64,000 nt of DNA from Brasenia schreberi. Its lineage: Eukaryota; Streptophyta; Magnoliopsida; Nymphaeales; Cabombaceae. Below the pieces are notes generated by a model. That model worked only from the letters and a program-made list of their open reading frames with translations, did no database searches and was not told the origin of the DNA. The first letter of the stretch is position 1. Each line of letters opens with the position of its first letter. Below, piece after piece: positions 13,805-26,269 of this stretch. The DNA is taken from NCBI GenBank assembly GCA_036023115.1, contig JAYKKT010000061.1:10993501-11057500 (forward strand), read 5' to 3'. The translations under genes were made by a program, and so were the position numbers.

Positions 13805-14650
13805 CATGCCGTTTCTTCAGTTTGGCCGTGAATAAACGGTGCAAACTGAATATGCTTCTGGAGCTTTGTGAAACAGAGAAAATAAAGTTCAAAAGGTTCT
13901 CTATGTTGTAATATAGCTTCAAAAAAAGGCTGTAGTTTATGTTGTTGACTGCTTGTTTGTTGTTAACAGTTCTCGTGGGTCCATTGTATAGAACAGAATC
14001 ATGCTATTGGTTTTTTGGGGAAAAAGTCGTTTATTTCTCTCTCTCTCCCCACGATTAGCATGTCTATGTGCATCTTTGGTAAAGCTGAACGTTAAAGCAT
14101 GTTTTCTCCCGTCTGGCTCAGGTTGAGGTTTCTGTTTTTGATCTTTGCCAACTGAATCTTAGTGCAGAACAATATCAAACTGGCACAGCAGGGACTTTTG
14201 CTGCAATGGACGATCAATGCAGAAATTCTGTGTCATTGCTAGTCCAAGCCCAAATGAGGGAAGGTTGCTTTGGGTAACCAACGACTACTGAAATGGAATT
14301 CTTTGTGGGCTGTCTCCTAAGAATCGACAGCTGATCCGTCTTTAGTGGGAAAAAGACTTGGTCTTGATTTTAGTTGGGGCCATTCATGCAGAAAAGTTAA
14401 GACCTTTTCTTGTTAGGCTCTGTTCTAGAAAAGATTGCTATATAAGAAGCTTCAAATGATTTCACAAATGCAAATTGATGAAGATAATATACAGAGATGG
14501 CAATAGTTCAAAAATGGTGGTATCAAATGAAAATCATCTTTTGAGAATTGATTATTGAAAACCATTATCATCTTTTGTGTCATCAGCAACTAGCTCCAAA
14601 ACCAAAGAAAAGAAAATGGGAAGCTCATATAATAATAATAATGAACCAAC
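13805..14650. other. WRKY 3' UTR and intergenic spacer
   Basis: Two AATAAA motifs (13831, 13881) lie shortly after the stop and are the likely polyadenylation signals. The remainder up to the LINE-derived element shows no gene. Confidence 0.6.
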
Positions 14651-14659
14651 CAAAAAATA

Positions 14660-14810
14660 ATAATACTACTACAACTAAGCCTTTTCCCATACTAGATGGG
14701 GTCAGCTACATGGATTCTTTTTTTTTTTTTTTTGTAGAATCCATGTTAAGTCCGACAAAGTTTTACGCTGGCTGTCGGAAGCCTAACACAACCCTCCAAA
14801 AAAAAACATC
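14660..14810 (-). mobile_element. Short RTE LINE-derived non-autonomous element, second copy
   Basis: Same head-to-tail composition as the element at 96-275: on the minus strand GTTAGGCTTCCGACAGCC and the nearby GTCGGACTT come first, then the tail with CATCTAGTATGGGAAAAGGC. A T-run of about 18 bases on the plus strand (near 14719-14736) sits at the joint. The repeat of the same joint at two loci argues for a propagated family rather than a chance deletion. Confidence 0.55.
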
Positions 14811-14814
14811 AAGG

Positions 14815-15203
14815 AACCTCAAAATTGTAGATAAAGGAAACATAAAGGAAGAAAAAGAAGACTAAAAAATACTCCATTTCTTATGACGAACTACAAAATT
14901 GTAGATACATGACAATAAAGGCACCTATCATTTGTTAACAACATCAAGGAACCTCTCATGGAAAAAGAAAATTCATGGCCTCACAGATGCCAGTCAGGAT
15001 CTGCTACTATTGCTGGTTCCCTTCATTGACACCGAGGCCTGTGATGACTGCACCTTTTTCTCATGCACTTACATCTTCCACAATCTGGATCTCCAAATCA
15101 GCCTTCCAGATATCTCACTATCAGTGCTCTATATGGCACAGGGTAAAAGCAACCTGAAACTTCACTCTCTTCAGTTAAAGAATGAGTAGGCATTGCAAAA
15201 TGG
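14815..15203. other. Spacer downstream of MTERF9
   Basis: Lies just past the minus-strand stop codon, so it includes the MTERF9 3' UTR. No other gene is evident. Confidence 0.5.
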
Positions 15204-18200
15204 CTATCGACTATTATGTGTACGGTCATACTTCTTCGCAAATTCTTTGAGTAGTAAATCCTGTCTGAATTCTAGATATTCGTCTAAACTCGTTCCAGCC
15301 CTTCTCTGACAAAAACTTTCATCCGTAAGAACCAGCGAACTCAAAGGAAATGGCCCCTTCGGCACCTTCTTGAGTGAAACCAAGAACCTGTGACGAGGCC
15401 GGATTCTTTGCTCAAGTGATAGACTGAAATATGTGGGGCACTTTGTCAAGGAATTCACCTCATTACGTAGTTCATTGACTAAGTACAAGTACTTCGGTCT
15501 CAAATTGTTCTCCAGAGAAAGAGAGAGAACCTACCAATAATAAATCAGTCGTTAAAACTGTGGCACAAAACATCAGGAAAGCAATCCAAAAGAAATCCAA
15601 TAATTAAATAGAGAAATGAGGCTACCTGTGTAAGGCTGGTTAAAACTTTCAGAATATCAGGATTACACATTCCAATGCTCCTCAAGAAGTTGATTCTTGG
15701 CAACATTCCATCTTCAATGCTGTAATGCAGAAGTTGTGGATGCTTTTTTACCATTTTCACTATGCTCTCTTTTGACGCTCCCAACTCCCTAGAGAGGAAA
15801 GAGAACCGAGATCTCCAGGAGTTGTCGATTTTCTGAACTAATATCTGTGGGCTCAACTGGACAACTTTACCTAATTCTTGCTGGCTAAGACCGACCTCTT
15901 CAACTAGATACCTAACCGTTGGTTTTAGTGATTGCTCTATACTATATGAAAAGAGCGATGGGGCAGCAGTGATTATCTGTCCAACTTTAGAGTCTGGCAC
16001 ACCAATGTTTACCAAAAATACAACATGTGGCTTTAGAACATTCTCAATTGTGTACTCCAAAATCTGGGGCTGCCTAAGGATGATCTTACCAACATCTCTA
16101 TGCTTGACACCAAGACTCAGCAAGTACTCTAGCCTTTCTTGCGCGGAAGCAACATTTATCTGAAGACTAGGCATATGCCGTTCATACATTTGGACAAAGT
16201 GAGATTCTTTTAGTCCAAATGTGCTCAAATACTCAATCAAGGGAAACCATTTCTCATCAAAATCCAATTCTTCTGACATTTGAAGGAGTTTGTTTTCTGT
16301 CAATGTACCATGGCTATCCTGAAACTGAGAGAAATAAAGTTGGAAAACTTCAAACTAATAAATTAATTGCAGAAAAGATAATGTCCAACACAACGGGGTA
16401 CCTTTCTGATATTACTTTTATAAGCAGAACATATGCCCTGAAACTTTTCACTGATGACAACATTTCCGGAATTTCTCTTGTCCAGGATGTTTCTGTCATG
16501 TTTCAGTTCTCTAGGATAAGATGAATTAATCATGGTATTCACAATTTTTGTGCGCTTGCCGTCTTGATCCGGAGAAGATGGCCCATAGATTCCTGCTTGT
16601 ACAATATAAGAGTTTAATGGCCATCTAAATTTCCTATAAACTCTTTCTATACACAAAAGGCAGAAAAGACATACCTTGATGCAGATCCTTCCTGGAATGA
16701 AATCCCATTGAAGTAGCATGAACGTCAGAATTAGCATCACTGTCACCGTTTTTAACAGTTTCATCCTGTATAAAAGCTGATGTAAGGCGACAAGTGTCTA
16801 AGAAAAAAAATTGTGTGGAAGGTTAACATTAAATGTACAAGATGCTCTGACAAAAGCTGTGGAACATAACATTATTTAAAATCACGGACTAATCACTATC
16901 CATCAAACAAATAGTTATGGTGTCACTGTAAGACCGTTCCCGGATGACAACAGTACAAAGGAGTTTCACCTATGAGCAGGCTACAAGCTACCCCCAGGGA
17001 AAGTTCCAGACTGCCCGTTTCTACCCAAACACACATAAATCAGTGTCAAGTAACAAATCCTTTTTGCCAAGCATAGTAAAAATCAATATTTACCCTGCAA
17101 CACTTGCCATACGCATAATTCTCACAGAATCAAGTTTAGAGGTCTTAATACCACTTAGTTGAACTTTCAAAGTTCAAACCAAAAGAATCACACCACGATA
17201 TTCACTTGATCAAACACAAAATCCATGACTCCATATTTTTAAGAGCCTCTTTGATTTCATTCTTTTGAATACCTCGGTAGAAATTATGGTTTATATACTT
17301 TTCTCATTTGGCTAACTCTCCGAAGCTAATACTAACATATTTATCTTCATTAAAAAGCTTATAAAAATAGTTTTCTCATCTATTTTTTATACATCATTTG
17401 CCACTATAATTTTCTCATCCTCATCTTTGATGCATCTAACAAAATTAAGATCTTTAGTTTTCTTATCACTAACCCTAACTATCCTAAAAATATCTCTTTC
17501 ACCCTCTTTTGAGTTGAGCTTTTTATATAAATCATTCCAAATTTGCTCAAATTTTTATACCATCGATTATATAATTCTGTGTACCATCATCTCCATCAAT
17601 TTTTTCATCACTTTGAAAAATTGACCCTAGGTATTTAAAACTTTCCTTGTGAGGGATGCAATGTGTGTCAATCTTAATTTATATGTCCTCTGAAGTACCT
17701 AAATGATGAAACTTACATTCCATATATTATGTCTTTGTTCTACCAAATCGGAAGCCTTTACTTTCTAACGTTTCTCTCCATAGTTCCAATTTCCTATTAA
17801 CTTTCTCCTTAAACTCATCCACTAACACAATGTCATATGCAAATAACATACACCAAGGTACTTCATCTTAAAATATGTTTTGTTAACTCATCAATGACTA
17901 ATATAAATAAATATGAGGTTAAAGTTGATTCTTGATGTAACCCAATCTTAACTTCAAAGGAGTTTGTCATTCCTTCATGAGTTCTCACCCATGTTTTTGC
18001 AACATTGTACATATCTTTTATTAGATTTATTTATGTTAATGGAAAACCTATCTTTTCCAAGGTTCTCCAAAGAACATCTCTTGGCACCCTATCGTAAGTT
18101 TTTTCTAGATCAATAAATATCATGTGATGGGAAAAGGCTTAGTTGTTGTTGTTTTAATAAATATCATGTGAAGGTTCTTCTTTTTTTCTCTAAAATGTTT

Positions 18201-21200
18201 CATAACACATCTCAATAGGTGAATCACTTCAATAATAGATCTAACCGACATGAATCAAAATTGGTTCTCTGTTGTATTCGATATTTGTGTTAACCTATGT
18301 TCGATAATTCTTTTTCATGACCATTAACTTGATACCTCGATAATTCGCACAATTCTAAATGTCTCTCTTGTTCTTATATATGGGTATAAGTATACTCACT
18401 CTCCATTCCTCGGACATTGTTTTGGGTCAGTATTATCTGTATCGCACCATATCGTATCGTGGAACTCCATGATATGATACAACAGGCTATATCGCAGAGC
18501 CGCCTGTATTATGTCGCATCGCACAATATGGCGCGTATCAATCGTATCGTACAATACGGGCAATACGGCCAGGGACCCTTATAAAGTCTCCCCAAGGCTC
18601 CTTTTGGTGGATCCCCTCTCCTTGGTCTTCAAGGCTCCGAAAAAAGTGTTCTACGGTATCCATGCAAGGCTCTCAAGTTCTCAACCCGAATTGTGGTATA
18701 TTTTTTATGTTTTTAAAAAATTTTCTTTGTATTTCTTATTTTTTGTGTTATTTGTGTTTTTCTTTTTTTGAATGACAAAATATGAAGTTATGAAGTACAT
18801 GGATATGATTTTTATTTTATTCATGAAGTGGAAGACAATCTATTTGAGTGTTATGTGAAGATTGGAGATTTATGAAGTGCTTTTAATTTTAAGGTTTTTA
18901 TTGGATTGAAGTGTTCACTTGAGATGGCAAGAAGGGGTGTTAGGGACTCCCAATCTCGATATGATGATCTGGTATGGCAGTGGGGTACACCAGTTGAGGT
19001 AAACAAATTGAAGATAAAATGTTTGTTTTGTGAGAAAGTGGTTAATAGTCGAATTTCACGATTAAAACAAAATCTAACTGGGATTAGGAAAGAAGTTGCT
19101 CATTGCACGAAAAGAGTTAGAAAATTGTCATAAGCCATTAAATGACAATGTCTACATATGATTGAGAGCATACATGAGTGTAGACAACAGAATGATGATT
19201 TAGAGATGTTTGAAGAAGAGGATGATGATGCTATTGAATTGGGTGATAGTATTACTTTTGATGCACTATCATGACAGATGGATTAACAGATAGGCGAGGA
19301 AGTACTTTGTTAAATTTTCTTATCTATCATCCTAAAGGACTTATATTTTTGAGATCTAGAATGTCAGAGGAGAGACATACTGCAGAGATCCTAAGGCAAG
19401 AGTTTGATAAGGTGATATTCGAGGTTGGGTTAGAGAATGTAGTCCAATTCATTACACATAATACAACTAACTATAAAGCAATTAAGAAGGAGTTAGCAGA
19501 TACTTATAGGACTTTCTATTAGACACTATGTGCAACCCATTGTTTATATCTCATCCTTGAGGATATTTGTGAGATGGATGAGATAAAGGCAATAACTGAG
19601 TGTTGTCAAGATATCACCAAATTTATCTACAATCATGTCTTCGTATTATTTATGATGAGGAGATATACATAGAGTATAAAGCTCCTTCATATAGCTGCAA
19701 CTCGGTTTGCAACTAATTTCTTATTTGTACAGAGCATTGTGAAACAAAAGCAAGCCTTAAAAGAGAATGTTCTCCTCAAATGAGTAGCAACAATTTACAA
19801 AATTGCTTCAAAATAGAAGAAACAAAAAGTTAAAAGAGATTTCAGAGACAGTATTTAGGAGTACATTTTGTAATGCATGTGTCAGACCATTGAGGATTAC
19901 ATGTCCTTTAGTGAAGGTTTTGAGATTGGTTGATAGTGAGGAGAAACCATCTATGTGCTATCTTTATGAAGCCATGGATAGTGCAAAAAAAGTCATTAGA
20001 AGTAATTTCAATGAAAGAAAGAGGGATTATGTGGCCGTGTGGAACATTATAGTAGATAGAACAAACAATTGCATCATCCTATTCATACAACTTATTACCT
20101 AAACCCAACATTAATGTACTCAGCAAGCTTTAAAAGGGACGGTGAGGTTAATTGAGGCATCATTGATTATATAGATAGATTAGTCTCTGATAAGAGTAAA
20201 GCAAATGCTATACATCGAAAGATAGAGATCTAATGATAATGCTCTTCACTTGATGGGTTTGCCTGTAGCAATTCGCAACCGCACTAATATGCACCCAAGT
20301 AAACTATTTATCTTCGTATTTAAGTTTCTTAAATCTTATATTTATTATGGATTAAGTTCTTGATGTTTGTTTTTTTCTAGACGTTTGGTGAAATACATTT
20401 AGAAATAATTGCCCAAACCTTAGAGATTTTGCAGTAAGAGTTCTGAGTCAAACCTATAGTGTAACGAGTTGTGAAATGAATTGTAGTGTCTTTTAACACA
20501 TCCACACACAAAAGCCAACAGGTTGGAACATAATATGCTCAATGACTTAGTTTTCATTTGTTGTAACATGCGGTTCCGACAGAAGTAATCTTATATTAGT
20601 TACTACTTAAAGATTTAATTCAATATTTTGTTTGACTTCAATTATTAATGTTATTTACTAATTACTTTTTTTTTTCTTCTAGAAAATTAAAAAAGTTAAA
20701 TAGAGAAGAAAACCAATTTGATCAAATAAGTTTGGATAATTTTGATATATTAGAGGAGTAGATTATGGAAGATAATCAAGAAAATGCACTCCTATCTGAA
20801 GAAGATGTTGCATAGATTAATTTGGAAGGAGCACAATAGCATCATCAAGTGGATAAAGATTTTGATTCTGATGCAGAATGTGCTGAGGATCTTCAGCAAG
20901 GAGAGATGAAGATTATTTAGTTGATGATCCTGATTACAACGTGTAAATGTATTTCATTTTTTGCTTTAAAATATGTAATTCTTTTTCAATTATTTAATGG
21001 TGAATGATTAATATGTACTAAACTTTTGTATTATATGAATTATTTATAATTATCATATTTTTTCGTGTTTTTTCTATTTTTTGGATTTTTACCAATTTTT
21101 TAGTATTAAATTACGATACACAATGATACGATACGTATCGTGAACCAAAACGATACATATACAATATGCGTCGAACAACATTGGTTTAGGTTCTCCATAT

Positions 21201-24200
21201 TTCATTAAATAGTCTTAAAGTGAGTTTCATCTCTCTTAGAATTTTTAATACTTCTGTAGGAATATTGTTTGGTCCTACAAATTTACCAACTTTATATATT
21301 TAAGAGCCTCTTTGACTTCATTTTTTTGAATACGCCAATAGAAATTGCGGTTAATATAATTTTCAAATTTGGCCAACTCTCCTAAGTTAATACTACCATA
21401 TGTATTTTCATTAAAAAGCTTATAGAAATAAATTTTTCATCTATTTTTTATATCATCATTTGCCACTAGAAACTTCTAGTCCTCATCTTTGATGTATCTA
21501 ACATAAGTAAGATCCTTAGTTTTCTTATCTCTAACCTTAGTTATCTTAAAAATATCTCTTTCACCTTTATTTGAGTTAAGCTTTTTATATAAATCCTCTC
21601 AAATTTTGGCTTTTGTCTCACTAACAACCTTTTTCAGTTCTTTCTTTGCTTTCTTATAAGCGTTCCAAGTTTCACTAGTCTTTTTAGCATAATGAAACTT
21701 GTACCATGTCTTCTTTACCTTGATTTTATCTTGCACCACTTCACTCCACTACCAAGCTTCTTTTTGTACCAGTATTCTTAAGTGTAATAGGTACGGGCCA
21801 CTAGGGCCCGTGTTTGAAGTTGGACTGGGCCTGGGGGGCCAGTCAACTAGCCGTTGGACTGCTGTGCAGTCCTGTGCACAGCAGCCAGCCTTCAAGGCTG
21901 ACTTTTCTTGTTTTCTTTAATTCTTTCTTAACATTCATGAATCTATGTAATCTCTATATATACCGCACTCACTCATGAATAAATTATGCAGTCTTGCACT
22001 GCTTCTTGACTTGTTTTGTATGTGCTTCTGCTCTTGTTAATCATTCTTCAAGATAGACATTCGTGAGTGAATGTCATTTGACTCTAGACGACTTGGTGAT
22101 ATTGATTCGTGCCGCATCAACCTTTGATCATCGATAATTATTTACAAGTACACCTCCCTTAGATTTGCCTAACACATCTTTTGCCACTTCTCTAATATGT
22201 ATAGTCATATTGTTGCACATATCAGAAGGTATACCTAAATAATTTCAAGCATATCTTTGAAGAACTTTCTATTTAAATATATTGTCTTTCTCACATTTGA
22301 GGTTGTACTGTCTAGTCTTAATAGCTCTATGCAATCTGTTCTTCTTTGTCCACTTTTTTACTTGGAAATCCATTACTAAAAGTCGATGTTAAGTAGTTAA
22401 GCTTTCTCATGTAATTACCTTGTAATATTTACAACACGGTCTATTTTTTTCTTACAAACAAAATAATTAATTTATATTTATAACAAGCCACTCTTATAAG
22501 TAATTAAATATTATCTTTTTTTAAAAAAATTGTATTGGCTATAAAGAGATTAAAAGCCATAGAAAAATTTAAAATCTCCCTACCCTCCTCATTTATATCT
22601 CCAAAACCATAGTTTTCATGAATACCTTGATATCCTGATGCATATTTACTGACATGTCCATTTAAGTCTCCTCCTAAACAAATCATCTCCTTTTGTGAAA
22701 TTTTTTGAATTAATTTATTTAACTCCTCCCAAAAAGCCTTCTTTATACTATCTTCTAATCCTACTTAAGGTGCATAAGCACAAACTATATTCAAATCCTT
22801 TGGTATGACACCAGTAAAAGATAAAATTGGATAAAGACAATTAAGGTGGTTTGTTGAACATTTAGAGAGGTGGTATGAACATAGTTTTGGTGAATAAGAT
22901 GAGAAATTAGATATTGAACACTTCAAAAGAGGTAGAGGAAGGCTGGAAAATATTGAAAGGAAATAATAAAGCATCGTATTGCTAACATCGTGCATAATGC
23001 AAATAGGGTAGAAGATCAAGCACAGTACCAATTAAGAGCCACCAACCTACTTAGTCAAAGAGAAGGTTTGGTTTTGGTTTTCTTTTGATTGGTTGCCAGA
23101 AACCTTGGTAAAAGATCTGACTGGATTCTCAGTTTGTTGTGGCTAGCAAACACGACCCTCCTCCTTCATTCTTTTTTGGGATTGAATGTGCAATTCTTCT
23201 ATTAAAGGAACTATACCCTTAATTATTTGCTCTACTAAACTCCGCTTAAGGAACAAATGAGAAAACATAAAAGGTTTCCCCCCAGTTCTCATTAGATTTT
23301 CTACAAAGGCTTAGCATCGTTAATGGGGATGAGGCCTTGGTACTTTTCACACATTCTCTGTCTATCTATCCTTCTTTACAGAAAGCTAACCCAAATTATA
23401 CCAGACGATGGAAACTGCAAACAATAAGATTGGTGACTATGTTCTAAACGCAGGAAGTTGGGATATTTCTTCTTTCTGAAATAGATGGATCTGGTGGGTA
23501 CCTAAGTGCCGACAGTTTAGTTTTGAAGAGAGGCAGAACACGATACCCAAGAGGGCCTCCATAGTTTGTCTATCTCATCTTTCTTTCATTCCTTATTGTC
23601 CAGACATTCTGCTCAGGTGAGAACTGTTCTTTTGGTCCTATAGAGAGCCAAGCTCTTTGGTTGGAACTTGTTCAAGACACTCTTCCCACAATGCATCTTG
23701 GTATGTGTAATGTGAAGCCGAAGATGAAAGCTGAGCTCGTTTATTTTTTCATTGCCCTTACTTTAATACCCACTGGGTATGAGGAAACCTGTGAGAAGTT
23801 GAAACGAAGGGTGTCAGCTGATTGCTGTCAGAATAAGGAAAAAAGTTATGAGCGTTGGACTCTGAATGCTACGGTGTGGCAAATCTAAGATCTTCACAAC
23901 GACATCATCTTCAAAGATAAGCACTTTCTTTGATTCTTCATTCATGGCAAAGTACACGTTGACTTGCTAGTTTAAGCACAGTTCAAATGGCAGGAACAAG
24001 CTCTCAACTGGGTTTGAGAGACACCTACACAGATGAGCTGAATATAAAACCATGCATACTCTTTGTTTCTTTTTCCTACTGTTTTCCAGCTGATCTTTTT
24101 CCTTTTCCTAATATCCCATTGACCTCCGCTAACTCTCTGATATTGTGTCTTCTACTTAAATAGTACTTTTCTCTTCCTTAATAAAAGGAAAAAAGTTTAA

Positions 24201-24815
24201 CAACCCAGTCTTAAGAACAACCTAAGCCAACTTCATCCACTTCTTCAATTGTACCAATCAAAATCCACTCATTTCCCAAAAACCACGCAACAAAAAAAGC
24301 TTAAGAGAACATTAGGGAAGCAAGAAGCTCACCAAAAACACCATACTTGAACTCAATAATCATCCTAAATTCCACAAATTTGTAATTAAGATACCGAGAT
24401 AAAACCCCATTACTTTATTGCAGCAGCATATAGAAGAAAAGACTTCATTGTTCAAACTAAGCTCGTCAAAACGCAACGTGAGCGCAATTAATGACCATGC
24501 ACGGCGAAGAGAGAGAGGAAGAGAGAGAGAGAGATTTACATCAGAAAGATCCGAGAATTCGCTCCCCTCTTCATCCTCGTCCTCATCTGAGACGTAGAGT
24601 GGCGACCCATTTCTCGATTTTCGATTGTTCTTCAGAATCCGATGGTTTGAATGGGTGGAGAAGAGCATCACAACTCTGTTCCTACTCTTCCCATCCATAA
24701 AAGGCAAGAATTCGAATTGGGCACAGCTTGACGTCCCAAAACCGTTTGAAGAAGATACGAAAGACGACGAAATGAGAGGCCTCGAACGGATATCGACACC
24801 ACCAAGTACCGCCAT
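15204..24815 (-). CDS. MTERF9: mTERF-domain protein, MTERF9 type, organelle-targeted
   Basis: Nucleic-acid-binding helical-repeat protein; Arabidopsis mTERF9 acts in plastids on ribosome assembly/translation and stress responses. Proposed exons in gene order (minus strand): 24815-24540, 16765-16675, 16592-16402, 16318-15626 and 15530-15204; all GT-AG, phases 0, 1, 0, 0, total 525 residues against about 500 in Arabidopsis. Exon 1 starts at CCTCCATGGCG and encodes a Ser/Arg-rich likely transit peptide, then an acidic [17 protein letters not shown] stretch that matches the acidic region of the family. Exons 4 and 5 hold the mTERF repeats: [20 protein letters not shown], then [12 protein letters not shown] and [20 protein letters not shown], ending near [11 protein letters not shown]. 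Joining exon 1 to exon 2 across 7.8 kb rests on phase and on the N-terminal resemblance. The short middle exons are the least certain. Confidence 0.9.
17225..18427 (-). mobile_element. Degenerate RTE LINE pieces in MTERF9 intron 1
   Basis: Minus-strand RT remnants: the stretch near 18075-18120 is the same AYxRVPRxVLW-like region found in the 6.8-8.2 kb copy. 17240-17560 duplicates a part that also occurs at 21300-21600, so at least two LINE copies are present or one was rearranged. The element is cut at 18427 by a hAT insertion and resumes at 21184. Confidence 0.6.
18428..21183 (+). mobile_element. hAT transposon A (defective), in MTERF9 intron 1
   Basis: Starts CAGTATTATCTGTATCGC and ends TCGAACAACATTG, imperfect terminal inverted repeats, with CGTATCG/CGATACG subterminal repeats at both ends. 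Flanking 8-mers TTTTGGGT and GTTTAGGT differ at two positions and fit an aged target duplication inside the LINE. Coding remnants: BED zinc finger 18924-19130 (KCLFC), DUF659-type transposase from 19271 ([10 protein letters not shown]), dimerisation domain about 20390-20580. The transposase site ITDN is ITHN here. Compared with copy B, roughly 500 bp between BED and transposase parts is missing, and stops occur throughout. Confidence 0.85.
21184..21782 (-). mobile_element. RTE LINE, continuation after hAT A
   Basis: Starts GTTTAGGTTCTCCATATT, which aligns with the uninterrupted LINE at about 8045 (GGTTTCTCCGTAATTC), showing hAT A split one LINE. Minus-strand RT remnants; the solo LTR interrupts it at 21783. 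Confidence 0.6.
21783..22146 (+). mobile_element. Solo LTR, related to the copia LTR at 46.7 kb
   Basis: Begins TGTAATAGGTACGGGCC and ends ATTATTTACA. Its 3' half shares long stretches with the 46726-47043 LTR, for example GCACTGCTT, TTGACTTGTTTTGTATGTGC and TTCGTGCCGCATCAACC. LINE sequence lies on both sides and no internal region is attached. A clean 5-bp duplication is not obvious. Confidence 0.7.
22147..22800 (-). mobile_element. RTE LINE endonuclease fragment
   Basis: Minus-strand translation contains the AP-endonuclease motifs LNIVCAYAP and GGDLNGHV, then [14 protein letters not shown], the usual order in plant RTE elements. A stop and frameshifts show it is inactive. It is the 5' continuation of the LINE split by hAT A and the solo LTR. 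Confidence 0.7.
22815..23050 (+). mobile_element. Possible RTE LINE C-terminal fragment
   Basis: Plus-strand translation gives [10 protein letters not shown] and later [11 protein letters not shown], resembling the LRWFGHVERRP ... RGRGRPKKT tail of RTE polyproteins. Opposite orientation to the adjoining fragment. Contains stops. Confidence 0.4.
23051..24539. other. Distal part of MTERF9 intron 1
   Basis: Nothing recognisable except the splice donor (minus strand GATGTAAAT at 24540/24539). ORFs at 23661-23888 (+) and 24360-24539 (-) are intronic and lack family features. Confidence 0.5.
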
Positions 24816-24926
24816 GGAGGAAAGATCCTCAACCTTCAAATTCCGTAGCACTCACCTCAGAGAAAACTTCTCACTCTTATCCACTTCTCATTCATTGCAT
24901 CTTCTTCGTTTTCTCTAGACTGCTAG

Positions 24927-24928
<2 letters not shown>

Positions 24929-24967
<39 letters not shown>
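24929..24967. repeat. (AG)n microsatellite in MTERF9 5' flank
   Basis: An uninterrupted AG run, CT on the coding strand, about 115 bp upstream of the MTERF9 start codon. CT-rich 5' leaders are common in plant genes, so it may be transcribed leader. Confidence 0.85.
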
Positions 24968-24973
<6 letters not shown>

Positions 24974-25559
24974 AGAGTGGTGTGTGAAGGTGAAGAAAAC
25001 CACGTCTGCGAGTTTTTGTTTGGGAGGAACTTTCATAAATCTTCGGGATCGGAGGTTTTCATCCTCATGGATTCGTTTGTTTGGTTTTCTCCAAATGCAT
25101 CCCTCCCTTCACGGATATTTATAAATCCTCCCTTTTGCCTAACATAAAAATTACCCTACTTTTTCACACGATATCTTGTCCTTGTGTTCATCACAAGACT
25201 AGATGGAAAAACATATCCAAACGCCCTCAATCTTCAAAAATTTAGAAACATCTAAACAAATTTCTGACTCCTAACCACTTTTAAGAGAAGGAGGGAGGCC
25301 TTTGAAGATATGAGAAGAAAACAGTAAAACATGATATTGCTTCTTTAGATTTAAATAATAATATGATACGAGGTCAAGCTTATCCATGTAGCTGACCCTG
25401 CTTAATGTGGAAAATGCAGGTTTTCGTTTCCGTTCTTTGAAAACCTAAAACAACTTAATGTGTTCTATTTTTCAACCAACTTTTGCACAATTTACTCAAT
25501 ACAATTTGTTTCTGACAAATTCAAAATTGTAATAGTGAAGTTATGAGGCTTAAATTGTG

Positions 25560-25990
25560 GACTTTCTAATAGTTTGTGGAGGCCAAAGGCATGGGCAGTG
25601 TGCGCAAGGCTGAGTGAGAAAACCAAGGGAGAGAGAAAGAGGGCAGGGCACCGTGTTGGGCAGGCCTTAGTTGGTGGTGTGTGTGAGCACCAAACAAGGG
25701 TGGGTGCGTCACTCGGCCCTTCTATTTGTAACATTGAGTTAATGAAGCCTTTTGCCCATCAATACCTATAAAGAGTCATGTGTACGAGTTACTCGCCATT
25801 GAGAGTGAGGGCGTGAGCTCCACCTGAAAAGAAGAAAGTGAGAGCCCGCTTTACTGGTGGAGCGGTTTTGTGGTTTGAGTACCAACCGAAATAGAGACTG
25901 GTCGGTTGTGAATCAATCCCATCACGAGTCTCTTGGGATGAAAAAGTTTGTGCTACTAACTGTGTCGGTGATAATTTGGTATCAAAACAC
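25560..25990 (+). mobile_element. Probable LTR end with primer-binding site
   Basis: CCTATAAAGAGTC at about 25767 could be an LTR TATA region. TGGTATCAAAACACTTTGG at 25978 resembles the initiator-Met tRNA primer-binding site that follows plant 5' LTRs. The upstream LTR limit is not resolved, and no matching LTR was found in the window. Confidence 0.4.
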
Positions 25991-26269
25991 TTTGGTTGCG
26001 ATTTGGAGGTCGTGGTACAGCGAAGACGAGGATGAAGCAGTGGTGGAACAAGCCAACAATCGATCAAAGAATTGAAGTTAGACGTGGCAGGTTTTTTGGG
26101 TTCGGTTACGGTTTTGGAGTCGTTTCCAAGTTTGGAACTGATAAAAGAATTTGAAAATTTTGAATTTTAAAGAAAATTTTAGACTGGCTGGAACCTGAAC
26201 CGAGCCGGTTTTGGGTTCAATCTTCTTGGTTTAGTTCTTAGTGGAACCACAGAGCCGGATCTTGGAAGG

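Noticed and set aside
24491..24918. Plus-strand ORFs over MTERF9 exon 1
   Set aside because: Antisense shadows; the minus strand has the start context, transit-peptide composition and splice donor.
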